From NCBI RefSeq assembly GCF_019968905.1, contig NZ_CP079946.1, forward strand, positions 7,227,356-7,291,355: 64,000 bases of DNA. The letters run 5' to 3'. Both the position numbers and the translations under genes were made by a program. Below are positions 53,627 to 63,022 of the stretch, one piece after another. Under the pieces are notes generated by a model. The model was not told where the DNA came from and ran no database searches. It saw only the letters and a list, made by a program, of their open reading frames with translations. The first letter of the stretch is position 1. Every line of letters starts with the position of its first letter. The stretch comes from Corallococcus sp. EGB. GTDB taxonomy: Bacteria > Myxococcota > Myxococcia > Myxococcales > Myxococcaceae.

Positions 53627-54805
53627 CTAGCGCAGTTTCAGGGACAGCAGGGCCACGCCACCACAGAGGATGGCGACAATCCAGAAACGCACGATGATCT
53701 TCGGCTCGGCCAATCCCTTGAGCTCGAAGTGATGGTGCACGGGCGCCATCTTGAAGACGCGCTTGCCCGTCATCTTGAAGGACGCCACCTGGATCATCAC
53801 GGAGAGCGCCTCCGCGAAGAAGATGCCGTGGATGATGGCGGACACCACCTCGTTCTTGGAGAACACCGCCAGCCCGCCCAGCGCGCCGCCCAGGGCCAGG
53901 GAGCCGATGTCGCCCATGAACACGGACGCCGGGTAGGTGTTGAACCAGAGGAAGGAGATGCCCGCGCCCACGATGCTCGCGCAGAAGACGGCCAGCTCCG
54001 CGCCGCCCGGCACCTGGAGGATGCCCAGGTAGCGGTACAGCGGCGTGGCCGTGAGCTTGGCGACGCCGTTCACCGTCTCCGAGTCCGCGATGTGCAGCGT
54101 GGTGCCCGCCACGTAGCAGAGCACGCAGAAGGTCACCGCCGACACGATGGTGGGCACGATGGCCAGGCCGTCCAGGCCGTCCGTGAGGTTCACCGCGTTG
54201 GACGTGCCCACGATGACGATCCACGCGAACACCACGTAGAACCAGCCCAGGTCCGGGTTGAACCAGTGCGACGGCACGAAGGGCAGCGTGAGCCGCGTGT
54301 CGATGAGCAGCGTGGGCCCGAACGAGCCGTCCGCCTTCGTCCACGTGCACATCAGGCCGAAGATGGCGATGAGGAAGAAGAGCGTCTGCAGCGCCATCTT
54401 CTTGCGCCCGGCCAGGCCCTTGGAGTTGCGCTTGGACAGCTTCAGCCAGTCATCCAGGAAGCCGATGAAGCCGTAGCCGAAGGTGAGGAGGATCATCACC
54501 CAGACGCCGCGCGACTTCAGGTCCGCGAACAGCAGCGTGCCCGCCGCGATGCAGATGAGGATGAGCGCGCCACCCATGGTGGGCGTGCCCTTCTTCTTCT
54601 GGTGGCTGTCCGGGGTGTCCTCGCGCACGTTGCTCTGCCCGTGCTGCTTCAGGCGCAGCCGCGCGATGAGGCGCGGGCCGATGACCATCCCCAGGAGCAG
54701 GGCGAAGACGCCCGCGGCGACGATGCGGAAGGTCGGGTAGCGCAGGAAGTTGAGGACGCGCCCGGCCTCGGTGTTCTGGATGAGCTCGTACAGAAGGTAC
54801 AGCAC
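53627..54805 (-). CDS. mraY: Phospho-N-acetylmuramoyl-pentapeptide transferase
   Basis: The ten-helix integral membrane enzyme makes lipid I. The sequence has TFRIVAAGVFALLLGMVIGPRLI, the conserved KKGTPTMGG, FGFIGFLDDWLK-like YGFIGFLDDWLKLS (catalytic Asp-Asp), GTSNAVNLTDGLDGLA, FMGDIGSLALGG, and HHHFE near the end. 392 aa. The start is GTG 54805, overlapping the murF stop by one base. Confidence 0.95.
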   Translation of the reverse strand: MLYLLYELIQNTEAGRVLNFLRYPTFRIVAAGVFALLLGMVIGPRLIARLRLKQHGQSNVREDTPDSHQKKKGTPTMGGALILICIAAGTLLFADLKSRGVWVMILLTFGYGFIGFLDDWLKLSKRNSKGLAGRKKMALQTLFFLIAIFGLMCTWTKADGSFGPTLLIDTRLTLPFVPSHWFNPDLGWFYVVFAWIVIVGTSNAVNLTDGLDGLAIVPTIVSAVTFCVLCYVAGTTLHIADSETVNGVAKLTATPLYRYLGILQVPGGAELAVFCASIVGAGISFLWFNTYPASVFMGDIGSLALGGALGGLAVFSKNEVVSAIIHGIFFAEALSVMIQVASFKMTGKRVFKMAPVHHHFELKGLAEPKIIVRFWIVAILCGGVALLSLKLR

Positions 54806-56205
54806 TAGTGACTCCCTCCGGGGGGGGCCGCGCCCGTCAGGGCCGCCACCACGCGCTCCAGTCGCATGCCGCGACTGGCCTTCACCAGCACCACGTCACC
54901 GGGCAGAAGCCGGGGCGTCAACCACGCCACCAATGGCTCCACCTCGGTGAAGTGGGCGGCGGAATCTCCCATGTCCGCGCTCCCGTGGCCGCCCGCGGAC
55001 CGGGGGCCGAAGAACGCGACCAGCTTCGCGTGCCGCGCGACGAGCTCCCCCAGCCGGGCGTGCTCCTGCGCCTCGCCCGCGCCCAGCTCCAGCATGTCGC
55101 CCAGCACCGCCACCGCCCGTCCGCCCTCCGGCACCAGCGTGCCCAGCGTGACGAGCGCGGCCTCCATGGAGGCCGGGTTGGCGTTGTAGCAGTCGTCCAC
55201 CACCGTGACGCCGTTCCTGCCGTCCACGATGTTGAGCCTTCGCGCGTACGGCCGCGCGGACTCCAGCCCCTTCACGCACTCCTCCGGGGAGTAGCCCAGG
55301 GCCAGCGCCGTCGCGAACGCCGCCGTCGCGTTCTGCGCGTTGTGCGGCCCCACGAAGTGCAGGCGCACCGGCCAGTCCTTCCCCTGGTAGCGCACGGTGG
55401 CCACCATGCCGTCGCGGCCCAGCGTGTGGACGGCGGTGAGGCGCACGTCCGCCCCCTCCGCCCGGCCGAACGTCAGCTGCTTCGCGCCGCTGCGCGCGGC
55501 CTGGCGCACGATGAGCGCGTCGTCGACGTTGATGACCGCGGTGGCCTGGGGCAGGAGCTCGCGGAACATCTCCCCTTCCGCCTCCGCCACGCCCTCCAGG
55601 CTGCCCAGGCCCTCCAGGTGCTCCGGCTGGACCACGGTGATGACACCGGCGTCCGGCTGCACCTTGCGCGTGAGCCGCTCGATTTCGCCCGGCTGGTTCA
55701 TCCCCACTTCGATGACGGCCGCCACGTGGGACGGCTCCAGCCGGAAGAGCGTGAGCGGGACGCCCACCTCGTTGTTGAAGTTGCCCTCCGTCTTCAGCGC
55801 CGGGCCCCGGGTGGCCAGGATGGCGCCCACCATCTCCTTGGTGGTCGTCTTCCCGTTGGAGCCCCCCACCGCCGCCACCGGAATCTGGAAGCGGCGGCGG
55901 TGCAGCGCGCCCAGGCCGCCCAGCGCGGCCAGGGTGTCGTCCACCTCGTAGAGGGCGAAGCCCGGGGGCAGGGCCGGCAGCGCCCTCCCCCGCTTCACCA
56001 CCGCCCCCGCCGCGCCCTGACGTTGGGCGCCGTCCACGAAGTCGTGGGCGTCGAAGCGCTCGCCCTGCAGCGCCACGAAGAGGCACCCGGGGGTGAGCGA
56101 CCGCGTGTCGGTGCAGACGGCGGGGAAGCCCGCTTCCACGGGCTCCCCGCGGCGGGTCGCGCCCGTCGCCTGCACCACCTCGTCATCGGAGAATCGAGCG
56201 GCCAT
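54805..56205 (-). CDS. murF: UDP-MurNAc-tripeptide--D-Ala-D-Ala ligase
   Basis: A Mur ligase adding the dipeptide made by Ddl. Motifs: TDTRSLTPGCLFVALQGERFDAHDFV, ATP loop VGGSNGKTTTKEMVGAIL, EVGMNQPGEI-RL, VVQPEHLEGLGSLEG, and DDCYNANPASMEAALVTLG. 466 aa. It lies 28 bp after murE. Confidence 0.95.
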   Translation of the reverse strand: MAARFSDDEVVQATGATRRGEPVEAGFPAVCTDTRSLTPGCLFVALQGERFDAHDFVDGAQRQGAAGAVVKRGRALPALPPGFALYEVDDTLAALGGLGALHRRRFQIPVAAVGGSNGKTTTKEMVGAILATRGPALKTEGNFNNEVGVPLTLFRLEPSHVAAVIEVGMNQPGEIERLTRKVQPDAGVITVVQPEHLEGLGSLEGVAEAEGEMFRELLPQATAVINVDDALIVRQAARSGAKQLTFGRAEGADVRLTAVHTLGRDGMVATVRYQGKDWPVRLHFVGPHNAQNATAAFATALALGYSPEECVKGLESARPYARRLNIVDGRNGVTVVDDCYNANPASMEAALVTLGTLVPEGGRAVAVLGDMLELGAGEAQEHARLGELVARHAKLVAFFGPRSAGGHGSADMGDSAAHFTEVEPLVAWLTPRLLPGDVVLVKASRGMRLERVVAALTGAAPPGGSH

Positions 56206-56233
56206 GAAGGGGGGATGTGGCCTTTGCGGGGGG

Positions 56234-57772
56234 TCAGCCCGGGATGCGGTTGGCCAGCGCGCGCGCGGCGACCTCGCGGTCGTCGAACTTGAGCTTCTCG
56301 GTGCCCACCGTCTGGTAGGTCTCGTGGCCCTTGCCGGCGATGAGGACGACGTCGTCGTCCTTGGCCAGGTTGATGACCTGCTCGATGGCGGAGCGGCGGT
56401 CCGCGTCCACGAGGTAGCCCTTCTCCCCGTTCTTCGCCTTGCCCTCGGAGATGCGGCGCAGGCCGCCCTTCTCCAGGCCCGGCGTCACCTGGGAGATGAT
56501 CTCCTCCGGATCCTCCGTGCGCGGGTTGTCGCTGGTCACCATCACCAGGTCCGCGCCCTCGGCGGCCACGGTGCCCATCAGCGGGCGCTTGCCCTTGTCG
56601 CGGTCGCCGCCGCAGCCGAAGACGACGATGACGCGACCCTTGGCCAGCGCGCGCGCCGCCTCGATGGAGCGCTTGAGCGCGTCATCCGTGTGCGCGTAGT
56701 CCACCAGCACCGCCGGCGCCGGGCCGCCGCGGTGGTTCTCCGCGCGGTCCATGCGGCCGGCCACGCCGGTGACCAGCTCGATGCCGCTCTTCACGTCCGA
56801 GCGGCTGATGCCCGCGCCCAGCGCGATGCCGGCGGCGAGCATGATGTTCTCCAGGTTGTGGGGCCCCAGGAGCTTGCTCTTCACCTTGATGTCGCCCGCG
56901 GGCGTCTTCAGGGTGGCCTCGATGCCCTTGAGCGAATAGGTGGCGTCCGCGGCGGAGATCTCCCCCGCGCCCGTGCGGCTGAACTTCCACGCCATGCGCT
57001 TCTGGCCGCGCAGCTCGTTGTAGATGCGGCTGGCGAAGGTGTCGTCGCCGTTCACCACGGCGGTGCCGGAGGCGCCCAGGTTCTCCACGAAGAGCTTGCG
57101 CTTCACCTGGAAGTAGTCCTCCAGGTCCTTGTGGTAGTCCAGGTGGTCGCGCGACAGGTTGCTGAAGCCCGCGGCCTTGAAGGTGAGCCCGTGCACGCGC
57201 TCCTGCGCGAGCGCGTGGCTGGAGACCTCCATCACCACCGTCTCCACGCCCGCGTCCACCATCTCGCGGAAGATGCGGTGCAGCTCCAGCGGGTCCGGGG
57301 TGGTGTTGGCCAGCTCCGTCGTCTTGCCGCCGAACTTGTAGCCCAGCGTGCCGATGACGCCCGGCGCCGGTGAGCCGGTGTACATGGCGGCCGTGGCGAG
57401 GATGGCCTCCAGGAGGTAGGTGGTGGTCGTCTTCCCGTTGGTGCCGGTGACGCCCAGGAGCGTCAGCTTGTCCGCGGGGCGGCCGTGGAAGTTCGCCGCG
57501 ATGAGCGCCAGCGCCTTGCGCGCGCTGCTCACCTTGAAGAACGGCACCTGCGAGGACTGCCCCTGCTTCTCCGACACCACGGCGACCGCGCCGCGCGACA
57601 CGGCTTCACCAATGAACTGGGCCCCGTCTTCCTTCAGGCCCGGCACGGCGATGAAGAGATCCCCCGGCTTCACGCGCCGCGAATCCTGCGTCACGCCCGT
57701 GACGTCGACCGCGGAACGGCCGCCCGAGGTCTGCTCGGCTCCACACCCTGCGAGGACATCCGTCAGCTTCAT
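56234..57772 (-). CDS. murE: UDP-MurNAc-L-Ala-D-Glu--2,6-diaminopimelate ligase
   Basis: A Mur ligase adding the third residue. Motifs include TQDSRRVKPGDLFIAVPGLK, ATP loop GVTGTNGKTTTTYLLEAIL, EVSSHALAQERVHGL, FSNLSRDHLDYHKDLEDYF, DYAHTDDAL and, decisive for substrate, TSDNPRTEDPEEI: the DNPR box that selects meso-diaminopimelate. ATG 57772 gives 512 aa; six extra codons to 57790 are possible. Confidence 0.95.
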   Translation of the reverse strand: MKLTDVLAGCGAEQTSGGRSAVDVTGVTQDSRRVKPGDLFIAVPGLKEDGAQFIGEAVSRGAVAVVSEKQGQSSQVPFFKVSSARKALALIAANFHGRPADKLTLLGVTGTNGKTTTTYLLEAILATAAMYTGSPAPGVIGTLGYKFGGKTTELANTTPDPLELHRIFREMVDAGVETVVMEVSSHALAQERVHGLTFKAAGFSNLSRDHLDYHKDLEDYFQVKRKLFVENLGASGTAVVNGDDTFASRIYNELRGQKRMAWKFSRTGAGEISAADATYSLKGIEATLKTPAGDIKVKSKLLGPHNLENIMLAAGIALGAGISRSDVKSGIELVTGVAGRMDRAENHRGGPAPAVLVDYAHTDDALKRSIEAARALAKGRVIVVFGCGGDRDKGKRPLMGTVAAEGADLVMVTSDNPRTEDPEEIISQVTPGLEKGGLRRISEGKAKNGEKGYLVDADRRSAIEQVINLAKDDDVVLIAGKGHETYQTVGTEKLKFDDREVAARALANRIPG

Positions 57773-57821
57773 CTCTTCCCCTTCACACACATTGCTTGCG
57801 GGGCCTGGAAAGGACCCGGCC

Positions 57822-59843
57822 TCATTGCCGCGTCGCCAGTTCCAGCGTCACCCGGGCCCCCTTCTCCACCAGCGCGCCGGCGGGGGGGGTCTGAGATACG
57901 ACTCGTCCACTTCCCTGCAGTTGTGGCTCCAACGCCGCGGCGAGCAGCTTCACCACGGCTTCACGTCCCGCCTGGCCCTGGACGTCCGGCACACGCACCG
58001 TGCCGGGCTCCGGGGTCTCGGTCACCGCGTCCTCCAGGTCGGCCCGCGCGGGCACGGCCTTCGCCAGCGCCTTCGGTGCCGGAGGGGGCACCACGGGCGC
58101 GGCGGCCGCGGCCACCTCGGCGGGTGCCACCGTGCGGGACGGGGGCACGGCCAGGTGGGCCATGGCGGCGGTAGCGATTTCCTTGAAGGCAGGGGCAGCC
58201 ACGTTCCCCCCGTATACGTCTGTCTTGGGTTCGTCCACCACCACGAGAATCACGACACGCGGGGCCTCGGCTGGCACCATGCCCGCGAACGACGCGATGC
58301 GTTTGTCGGAATACCCCCGCGCCACGGGGTCCGCCTTCTGCGCCGTGCCCGTCTTGCCGGCCACCCGGTAGTCGTCCATGGCGGCCTTGGGCGCGGTCCC
58401 TCCCTTGACCACCACGCTCTCGAGCATGCCCACCACCTGACGCGCCACCTTCGGGGAGACCACCCGCCGGAGCTCCGTGGGCTGGTTCTCCAGCAGCACC
58501 ACGCCGTCCGCGTCCACCACCTTGGAGACGAGGTACGGGCGCATCAGCACGCCATCGTTGGCCAGTGCACCGTAGGCCGCCGTCAGCTGCACGGCGGTGG
58601 CCGTCATGCCCTGGCCGAAGGCCTGGGTGGCCAGGGAGATGTCCGATTTCGGAAACGGGATGACGCCGCGGCTCTCGCCGGTGAGGGCCAGGCCCGTGCG
58701 CTCGGCGAAGCCGAAGGCGTGGTAGGCGGCGACGAACTTCTCGCGGCCCAGGGCCTCGGCGACCTTCGCGGAGCAGATGTTGGAGGACACCTGGAGGATG
58801 CCCTGCGCGTTGAGCCAGCCGTGCGGGTGGGTGTCCCGGATGGTGTGACGGCCGATGCGCAGGGCGCCGTTCTCACAGAAGAACAGCTGGTCCGGGGTGA
58901 TGGCCTTCTCTTCCAGCGCGGCGGCCACCACGAAGGACTTCATGGTGGAGCCGGGCTCGAAGGAGTCCAGCGCGGCGCGGTTGCGGATGGCGTTCTTCAC
59001 GCCGTCCTCGGGCGTGTTGGGGTTGAAGCGCGGGTTGTTGGCGATGGCCAGGATTTCACCGGTGCGCGGGTCCAGCACCACCGCCATGCCCGCCACCGCC
59101 TTGGCGTCCTCCACGGCCTTGGCCAGCGCCTTCTCCGCGACGTACTGGAGGTGGCGGTCCAGCGTGAGCGTCACCGCGGCGCCCTGGCGCTCCAGCGGAT
59201 CCATGGCGCCCTGGACCATCAGCTTGCGGCCCTTGGCGTCGCGGAAGCCGGAGGTGCGCGAGTTCTGCCCGGACAGCTCGTCCTCGAAGGCCAGCTCCAG
59301 GCCCTCCAGGCCGTGGCCATCCGTGCCCACCATGCCCACGACGTGCGCGCCCAGCTCCCGCTGGGGATAGAAGCGCTTGGGCTCCTTGGTGAAGCCCAGG
59401 CCCGGCAGGCCCAGCGCCTTCACCGCCTCCACCTCCTGGGGCTTCGCCTGGCGCTTCACCCACGCGAAGCGCTTGGCGCGCGACAGGCGCGCGGTCAGGT
59501 CCCCGCCGTCCACGTGCACGGCGCGGGCGAGCTGACGGGCCGCCTGCGGCACGTCGGGGAGCATGGACGGGTCCACCCAGATGGAGTCCACCTCCACGCT
59601 CTGCGCGAGCGGCGTGCCGCGACGGTCGAAGATGTCACCGCGCCGGGCTGGGATGTCGATCTGCCGGACGTACTGGTCCTGCGCCAGGCCCCGGAGCTTC
59701 TCCTGCTGGAAGACCTGGAGGTAGACCGCGCGGCCGAACGCCGTCCCCAGGAGCACCAGGAACAGCCCGAACAAGAGCTGGACCCGCAGCTTGAGGCCCT
59801 TCGTGTTCGACTCCGGAATCCGCGCGCTCTTGAGGTCCCTCAC
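57822..59843 (-). CDS. ftsI: Division penicillin-binding protein FtsI (PBP3) with C-terminal PASTA domain
   Basis: A class B PBP cross-linking septal peptidoglycan. The 673-aa product has one N-terminal membrane helix (about 20-42) and a dimerisation domain starting RRGDIFDRRGTPLA. The transpeptidase has catalytic S299-TMK, S353-SN and K497-TGT. A Pro/Ala-rich spacer leads to a single PASTA-like domain (about 612-672, VRVPDVQGQAGREAVVKLL), more typical of Gram-positive PBPs. GTG 59843 overlaps the ftsL stop by four bases. Confidence 0.94.
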   Translation of the reverse strand: MRDLKSARIPESNTKGLKLRVQLLFGLFLVLLGTAFGRAVYLQVFQQEKLRGLAQDQYVRQIDIPARRGDIFDRRGTPLAQSVEVDSIWVDPSMLPDVPQAARQLARAVHVDGGDLTARLSRAKRFAWVKRQAKPQEVEAVKALGLPGLGFTKEPKRFYPQRELGAHVVGMVGTDGHGLEGLELAFEDELSGQNSRTSGFRDAKGRKLMVQGAMDPLERQGAAVTLTLDRHLQYVAEKALAKAVEDAKAVAGMAVVLDPRTGEILAIANNPRFNPNTPEDGVKNAIRNRAALDSFEPGSTMKSFVVAAALEEKAITPDQLFFCENGALRIGRHTIRDTHPHGWLNAQGILQVSSNICSAKVAEALGREKFVAAYHAFGFAERTGLALTGESRGVIPFPKSDISLATQAFGQGMTATAVQLTAAYGALANDGVLMRPYLVSKVVDADGVVLLENQPTELRRVVSPKVARQVVGMLESVVVKGGTAPKAAMDDYRVAGKTGTAQKADPVARGYSDKRIASFAGMVPAEAPRVVILVVVDEPKTDVYGGNVAAPAFKEIATAAMAHLAVPPSRTVAPAEVAAAAAPVVPPPAPKALAKAVPARADLEDAVTETPEPGTVRVPDVQGQAGREAVVKLLAAALEPQLQGSGRVVSQTPPAGALVEKGARVTLELATRQ

Positions 59844-60232
59844 CGCGCGGTCCCCCGCTCCGCCACGCGGACGGCGGGCGCCGCCGAGCGGGCCTGCGCG
59901 GTGCTGGAGCCCTTCACGCGGTCCTCCGCGAGGGACACCACCGCGCCGCCCTTGGGCATGGCCATGCCCAGCTGCTCGCGGGCCACGCGCTCCAGGCGGG
60001 CCGGGGCCTTGAGCGTGGCCAGCTCCAGCTTGAGCCGGTCGTTCTCCCGGGTGAGCGAGCGGTTTTCGCCCTCCGCGTTGGACAGGCGGTAGCCCATGTC
60101 CACCACCAGCACGCGGCTGGTGACGTGGAGGATGCCCACGGCCGCGAACAGGGTGAAGAGCGCGACGGCGGGCAAGAGGTGCATCAGCACGCGGGCCACG
60201 GACACGGAGGGACGCGAGAGGGCCTTGCTCAT
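59840..60232 (-). CDS. ftsL: FtsL-like divisome protein
   Basis: A small bitopic protein of 130 aa: a short cytoplasmic N-terminus, one helix (about 17-37, [21 protein letters not shown]) and a coiled-coil heptad region ([25 protein letters not shown]). A basic tail follows. Size, topology and position between rsmH and ftsI identify it, as FtsL sequences diverge strongly. ATG 60232 overlaps the rsmH stop (ATGA). Confidence 0.85.
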   Translation of the reverse strand: MSKALSRPSVSVARVLMHLLPAVALFTLFAAVGILHVTSRVLVVDMGYRLSNAEGENRSLTRENDRLKLELATLKAPARLERVAREQLGMAMPKGGAVVSLAEDRVKGSSTAQARSAAPAVRVAERGTAR

Positions 60233-61137
60233 CGGATTTTCTCCACCGCGCGCAGGTGCGCGCTGCGAGAGCGGGGGTTGGCCTCGACTTCCGCTTCGGA
60301 AGCCGCGACGGCCTTCTTGGACACGAGGGCGAAGTCCCCCTGGCTGTTGCACACGCACACCGGGAAGCCCGGCGGACACGTGCACCCGCCCACCAGGGCG
60401 CGGAAGGCTTCCTTCACCTTCCGGTCCTCCAGGGAGTGGAAGGAGATGACCGCGGCGCGGCCGCCCACCTTGAGCAGCGACGGCAGCGCGGCGAGCAGCG
60501 CGTCCAGCGCCTCCAGCTCGCCGTTCACCGCCATGCGCAGGGCCTGGAAGGTGCGGGTGGCCACGTGGATGCGGTCCGGCCACGCCTTGCGCGGCACCGC
60601 CCGCTTCACCACCTCCGCGGCCTCCAGCGTGCGCTGGGGCAGCGCCTTCTTGAGCTCCCGCGCGATGGGCCTCGCGAAGGGCTCCTCCCCATAGTCCTTG
60701 AGCAGCTTCGCCAGGTCGCGCTCGTCCGTCCCGGCGATGAGCTCCGCGGCGGTGATGCCGCTGTCGCCCATGCGCATGTCCAGCGGGCCGTCCTTCATGA
60801 AGGAGAACCCGCGCTCGGCCACGTCCAGCTGGGGCGAGGACACGCCCAGGTCCACCAGCACGCCGTCCACGGGGAGCAGGTCCTCCGCGACGCGGGGAAG
60901 GTCCGCGAAGTTGCCCTGCCGGGCCTGGAAGCGCGCGTTGCCCCCCATGCGGGCGGTGGCCGCGGCCAGCGCCACGGGGTCCCGGTCCACGCCCACCACC
61001 GTGGCGCCCCGGGCGAGCAGCGCCTGGGTGTGCCCTCCGCCGCCGAGCGTCCCGTCGAGGATGATCTTGCCCTCCGCCGGGTTCAGCAGCTCCACCGTCT
61101 CGTGGAGCAGGACGGTCTGGTGCTGGAAGTCCACGGA
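60229..61137 (-). CDS. rsmH: 16S rRNA (cytosine1402-N4)-methyltransferase
   Basis: RsmH (MraW) methylates C1402 in the decoding site. Motifs: [82 protein letters not shown] and [19 protein letters not shown] 61137 gives the family N-terminus with 302 aa; ATG starts at 61200/61233 would overlap the STAS gene by 44 to 77 bases. Conserved in the dcw cluster of most bacteria. Confidence 0.93.
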   Translation of the reverse strand, partial: SVDFQHQTVLLHETVELLNPAEGKIILDGTLGGGGHTQALLARGATVVGVDRDPVALAAATARMGGNARFQARQGNFADLPRVAEDLLPVDGVLVDLGVSSPQLDVAERGFSFMKDGPLDMRMGDSGITAAELIAGTDERDLAKLLKDYGEEPFARPIARELKKALPQRTLEAAEVVKRAVPRKAWPDRIHVATRTFQALRMAVNGELEALDALLAALPSLLKVGGRAAVISFHSLEDRKVKEAFRALVGGCTCPPGFPVCVCNSQGDFALVSKKAVAASEAEVEANPRSRSAHLRAVEKIR

Positions 61138-61156
61138 AGGGGCCTTGGGTGGGGGG

Positions 61157-61537
61157 TCAGACGAAGGGAGCGCGCGCGAGCTGGAAGGCGGCCCGGGCAT
61201 CGTGCATGTGCGGGTACAGCTCGAAGGCGTCATGGGCGCCGGCCGCGCGGAAGATGGCGGCCAGGTACGGCGACAGGCCGGACAGCTTCACGTCCCCACC
61301 GGCGCGGCGGAACGCGTCCGCGCGGGCCATCAGCGGGCGCACGCCGCGGTAGTTCAGGTGCGACACGTCCGCGAAGTCGAGCACCACCTGGCGCGTGCCC
61401 CGGTGCAGCCGGTGCATCAGGTCCTCGCACAGCTTGAGGAGGTCCGCCTCCTCCAGCTCGCCCTCGAGCATGAGCGTCTCCACGCGCTCGGACGCCATCA
61501 CCGCCCTGCTCCGACGAACCTCCTGCAGCTGGTCCAT
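61157..61537 (-). CDS. STAS-domain protein within the dcw cluster
   Basis: The 126-residue product resembles anti-anti-sigma/STAS proteins: the segment [69 protein letters not shown] shows the expected beta-alpha order, written here in full words as strand, helix, strand, helix. The usual phosphorylatable D-S-(S/T)-G loop is replaced by NYRG, so kinase control by serine phosphorylation is unlikely. ATG 61537 was chosen; GTG 61549 and ATG 61498 are alternatives. It sits between mraZ and rsmH, an uncommon insertion. Role unknown; perhaps a division-linked partner switch or scaffold (inference). Confidence 0.75.
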   Translation of the reverse strand: MDQLQEVRRSRAVMASERVETLMLEGELEEADLLKLCEDLMHRLHRGTRQVVLDFADVSHLNYRGVRPLMARADAFRRAGGDVKLSGLSPYLAAIFRAAGAHDAFELYPHMHDARAAFQLARAPFV

Positions 61538-61585
61538 GCGCCTGCCCACCCTTCTCTTGCGAACTCGAGGCTGTCGACTTCCTGG

Positions 61586-62038
61586 CTACGGCTGGCGCAA
61601 CTCGCCCAGCACCCGCAACACGTCCTGGGAGGTGGCTTCCTGGCGCGCGTCCTCCTGCGCCTTCGCCCAGCCTTCCTGGCTCCAAAGCTCAATCACCTTC
61701 ACCATCCCCGCCCACACCACGTCCTTCTCCAACTTCGCGTACGCCCTGAGCGACGGCGGGATGAGCAACCGCCCCAGCTTGTCCAGCGGGCACTCCTGCG
61801 CGCTGGCCACGTACAGCCGCATCAACGTCTTGACCCCGGGCTCCATGGGGTTGCGCCGGGCGAGCGCGGTCTCCAACGCCTCCCACTCCCGCACCGGATA
61901 GGCGTGGAGGCAGGGGTCCAGGGCCGTGGTGACGATGAGCCGCTCGTCGTAGGCGCCCACCAGCGTCTCCCGCAGCTTGGCCGGGAGGCTGGTGCGCCCC
62001 TTCGCGTCGATCTGGTGCTCATAGACGCCTCGGAACAC
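61586..62038 (-). CDS. mraZ: Transcriptional regulator MraZ
   Basis: First gene of the dcw cluster; MraZ binds TGGGN repeats in its own promoter and represses the operon. The 150-aa product has two SpoVT/AbrB-like motifs: [23 protein letters not shown] and the second repeat [20 protein letters not shown]. The start is GTG 62038. It lies 48 bp upstream of the STAS gene. Confidence 0.95.
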   Translation of the reverse strand: MFRGVYEHQIDAKGRTSLPAKLRETLVGAYDERLIVTTALDPCLHAYPVREWEALETALARRNPMEPGVKTLMRLYVASAQECPLDKLGRLLIPPSLRAYAKLEKDVVWAGMVKVIELWSQEGWAKAQEDARQEATSQDVLRVLGELRQP

Positions 62039-62076
62039 GTGGGACGATCCACCTTTTCAGCCCGGCACGGGACGGA

Positions 62077-62093
62077 CCACCACTCCTTCCCAC
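62077..62093 (-). promoter_or_regulatory. Possible MraZ-binding boxes
   Basis: On the minus strand a TGGGA followed about 10 bp on by TGGTG (GTGGGAAGGAGTGGTGG) resembles the TGGGN repeats at one-helical-turn spacing that MraZ binds in E. coli. It lies between the predicted transcription start and the mraZ start codon. Only one box matches perfectly. Confidence 0.35.
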
Positions 62094-62117
62094 TTCTTAC
62101 CCCTCTGACGGCCGGCA

Positions 62118-62146
62118 TACATACGCGCCCCCCCCAGGGGGGTCAA
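62118..62146 (-). promoter_or_regulatory. Sigma-70-type promoter of the dcw cluster
   Basis: TTGACC (62146-62141), a 17-bp spacer and TATGTA (62123-62118) match the consensus well. Transcription would start near 62111, 73 bases before mraZ. The spacer is a C-run followed by eight G's, which forms a small palindrome (CCCCCTGGGGG). Confidence 0.6.
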
Positions 62147-62277
62147 GAAACCGCGCAACAGGCTGGAACACCGCGAGCCCGGGGCCGGACATCCCCCAGG
62201 GCACCTGCCGCACGGCCTACCTTCAGGGGTGGGGCAAACTTGAGTTCTTCCGCTCCCAGGCTGAGACTGACGGGCGC

Positions 62278-62988
62278 GTGAGCACGAACGTTCGCCTGAA
62301 GGTGGCCTACAAGACCCCGCAGTCGCTGGTCGGTGAGTACACCCGCAGCGTGGGTCAGGGCGGCGTCACCCTGGAGACGCGCAAGGCCCTGCCGCTGGGC
62401 ACCCGGTTCACCTTCGAGCTGCACGCGGGCGGCATGCCGCGCCCGGTGGAGGTGCTGGGCGAGGTCGTCCGGGTGGAGCCGCGCCCCGGCGAGCGCTTCC
62501 TGCTCACGGTGCGCTACGACGGCGCGGAGGATCGCAGCGCGCTGGACGCGGTGCTCCAGTTCATCTTCGCCCAGGAGGAGCAGCACGGCCTGCGCCGCTT
62601 CCCGCGCCTGCCGCTGCACCTGCGCGCGCGCGAGGGAGACCCCCGGGCGCCGTTCTTCTACGTGCGCGACATCTCCCGCGGCGGCGTGGGCCTGGAGGTG
62701 GATGCCCCCGCCCTGCCCCGCGAGGTGCTGGTGGGCACGCCCTTCTTCATGGAGATGGACATGAAGGAGGGGCCGCTCCTGCTCCACGGCGAGGTGGCGT
62801 GGACGTCGACGGTGCCGCGCAAGGGCGTGGCGCAGGCGGTGACGCCGGGCTTCGGCGCGACGTTCGGCCGGCTGCGGCCGGAGATGGTCCAGCGCCTGGA
62901 GGACCTGATGGCGCTGGAGCACCTGCCGCCCGCACCCTGGCGGGCCCGGGTCAGCTTCGGCCTGGATGCCGTGTCGCGGATGCCCTGA
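62278..62988 (+). CDS. Protein with two tandem PilZ-type domains
   Basis: The 236-residue protein starts at GTG 62278. The first half (1-105) matches the myxobacterial PilZ-paralogue domain (TIGR02266-like): YTRSVGQGGVTLETRKALPLGTRFTFEL, LGEVVRVEP. The second half (about 106-215) is a PilZ domain with RRFPRLPL and the c-di-GMP loop DISRGGVGLEV, followed by LLLHGEVAWT and GFGATF. The second domain has both an Arg-rich entry and the D/NxSxxG motif, so c-di-GMP binding is plausible. It is divergent from mraZ (239 bp). Function unknown, perhaps in motility or envelope signalling. Confidence 0.82.
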   Translation: MSTNVRLKVAYKTPQSLVGEYTRSVGQGGVTLETRKALPLGTRFTFELHAGGMPRPVEVLGEVVRVEPRPGERFLLTVRYDGAEDRSALDAVLQFIFAQEEQHGLRRFPRLPLHLRAREGDPRAPFFYVRDISRGGVGLEVDAPALPREVLVGTPFFMEMDMKEGPLLLHGEVAWTSTVPRKGVAQAVTPGFGATFGRLRPEMVQRLEDLMALEHLPPAPWRARVSFGLDAVSRMP

Positions 62989-63022
62989 CGCGAAGGCCAG
63001 GGCACCCGCGCGCTTCAAGCGG

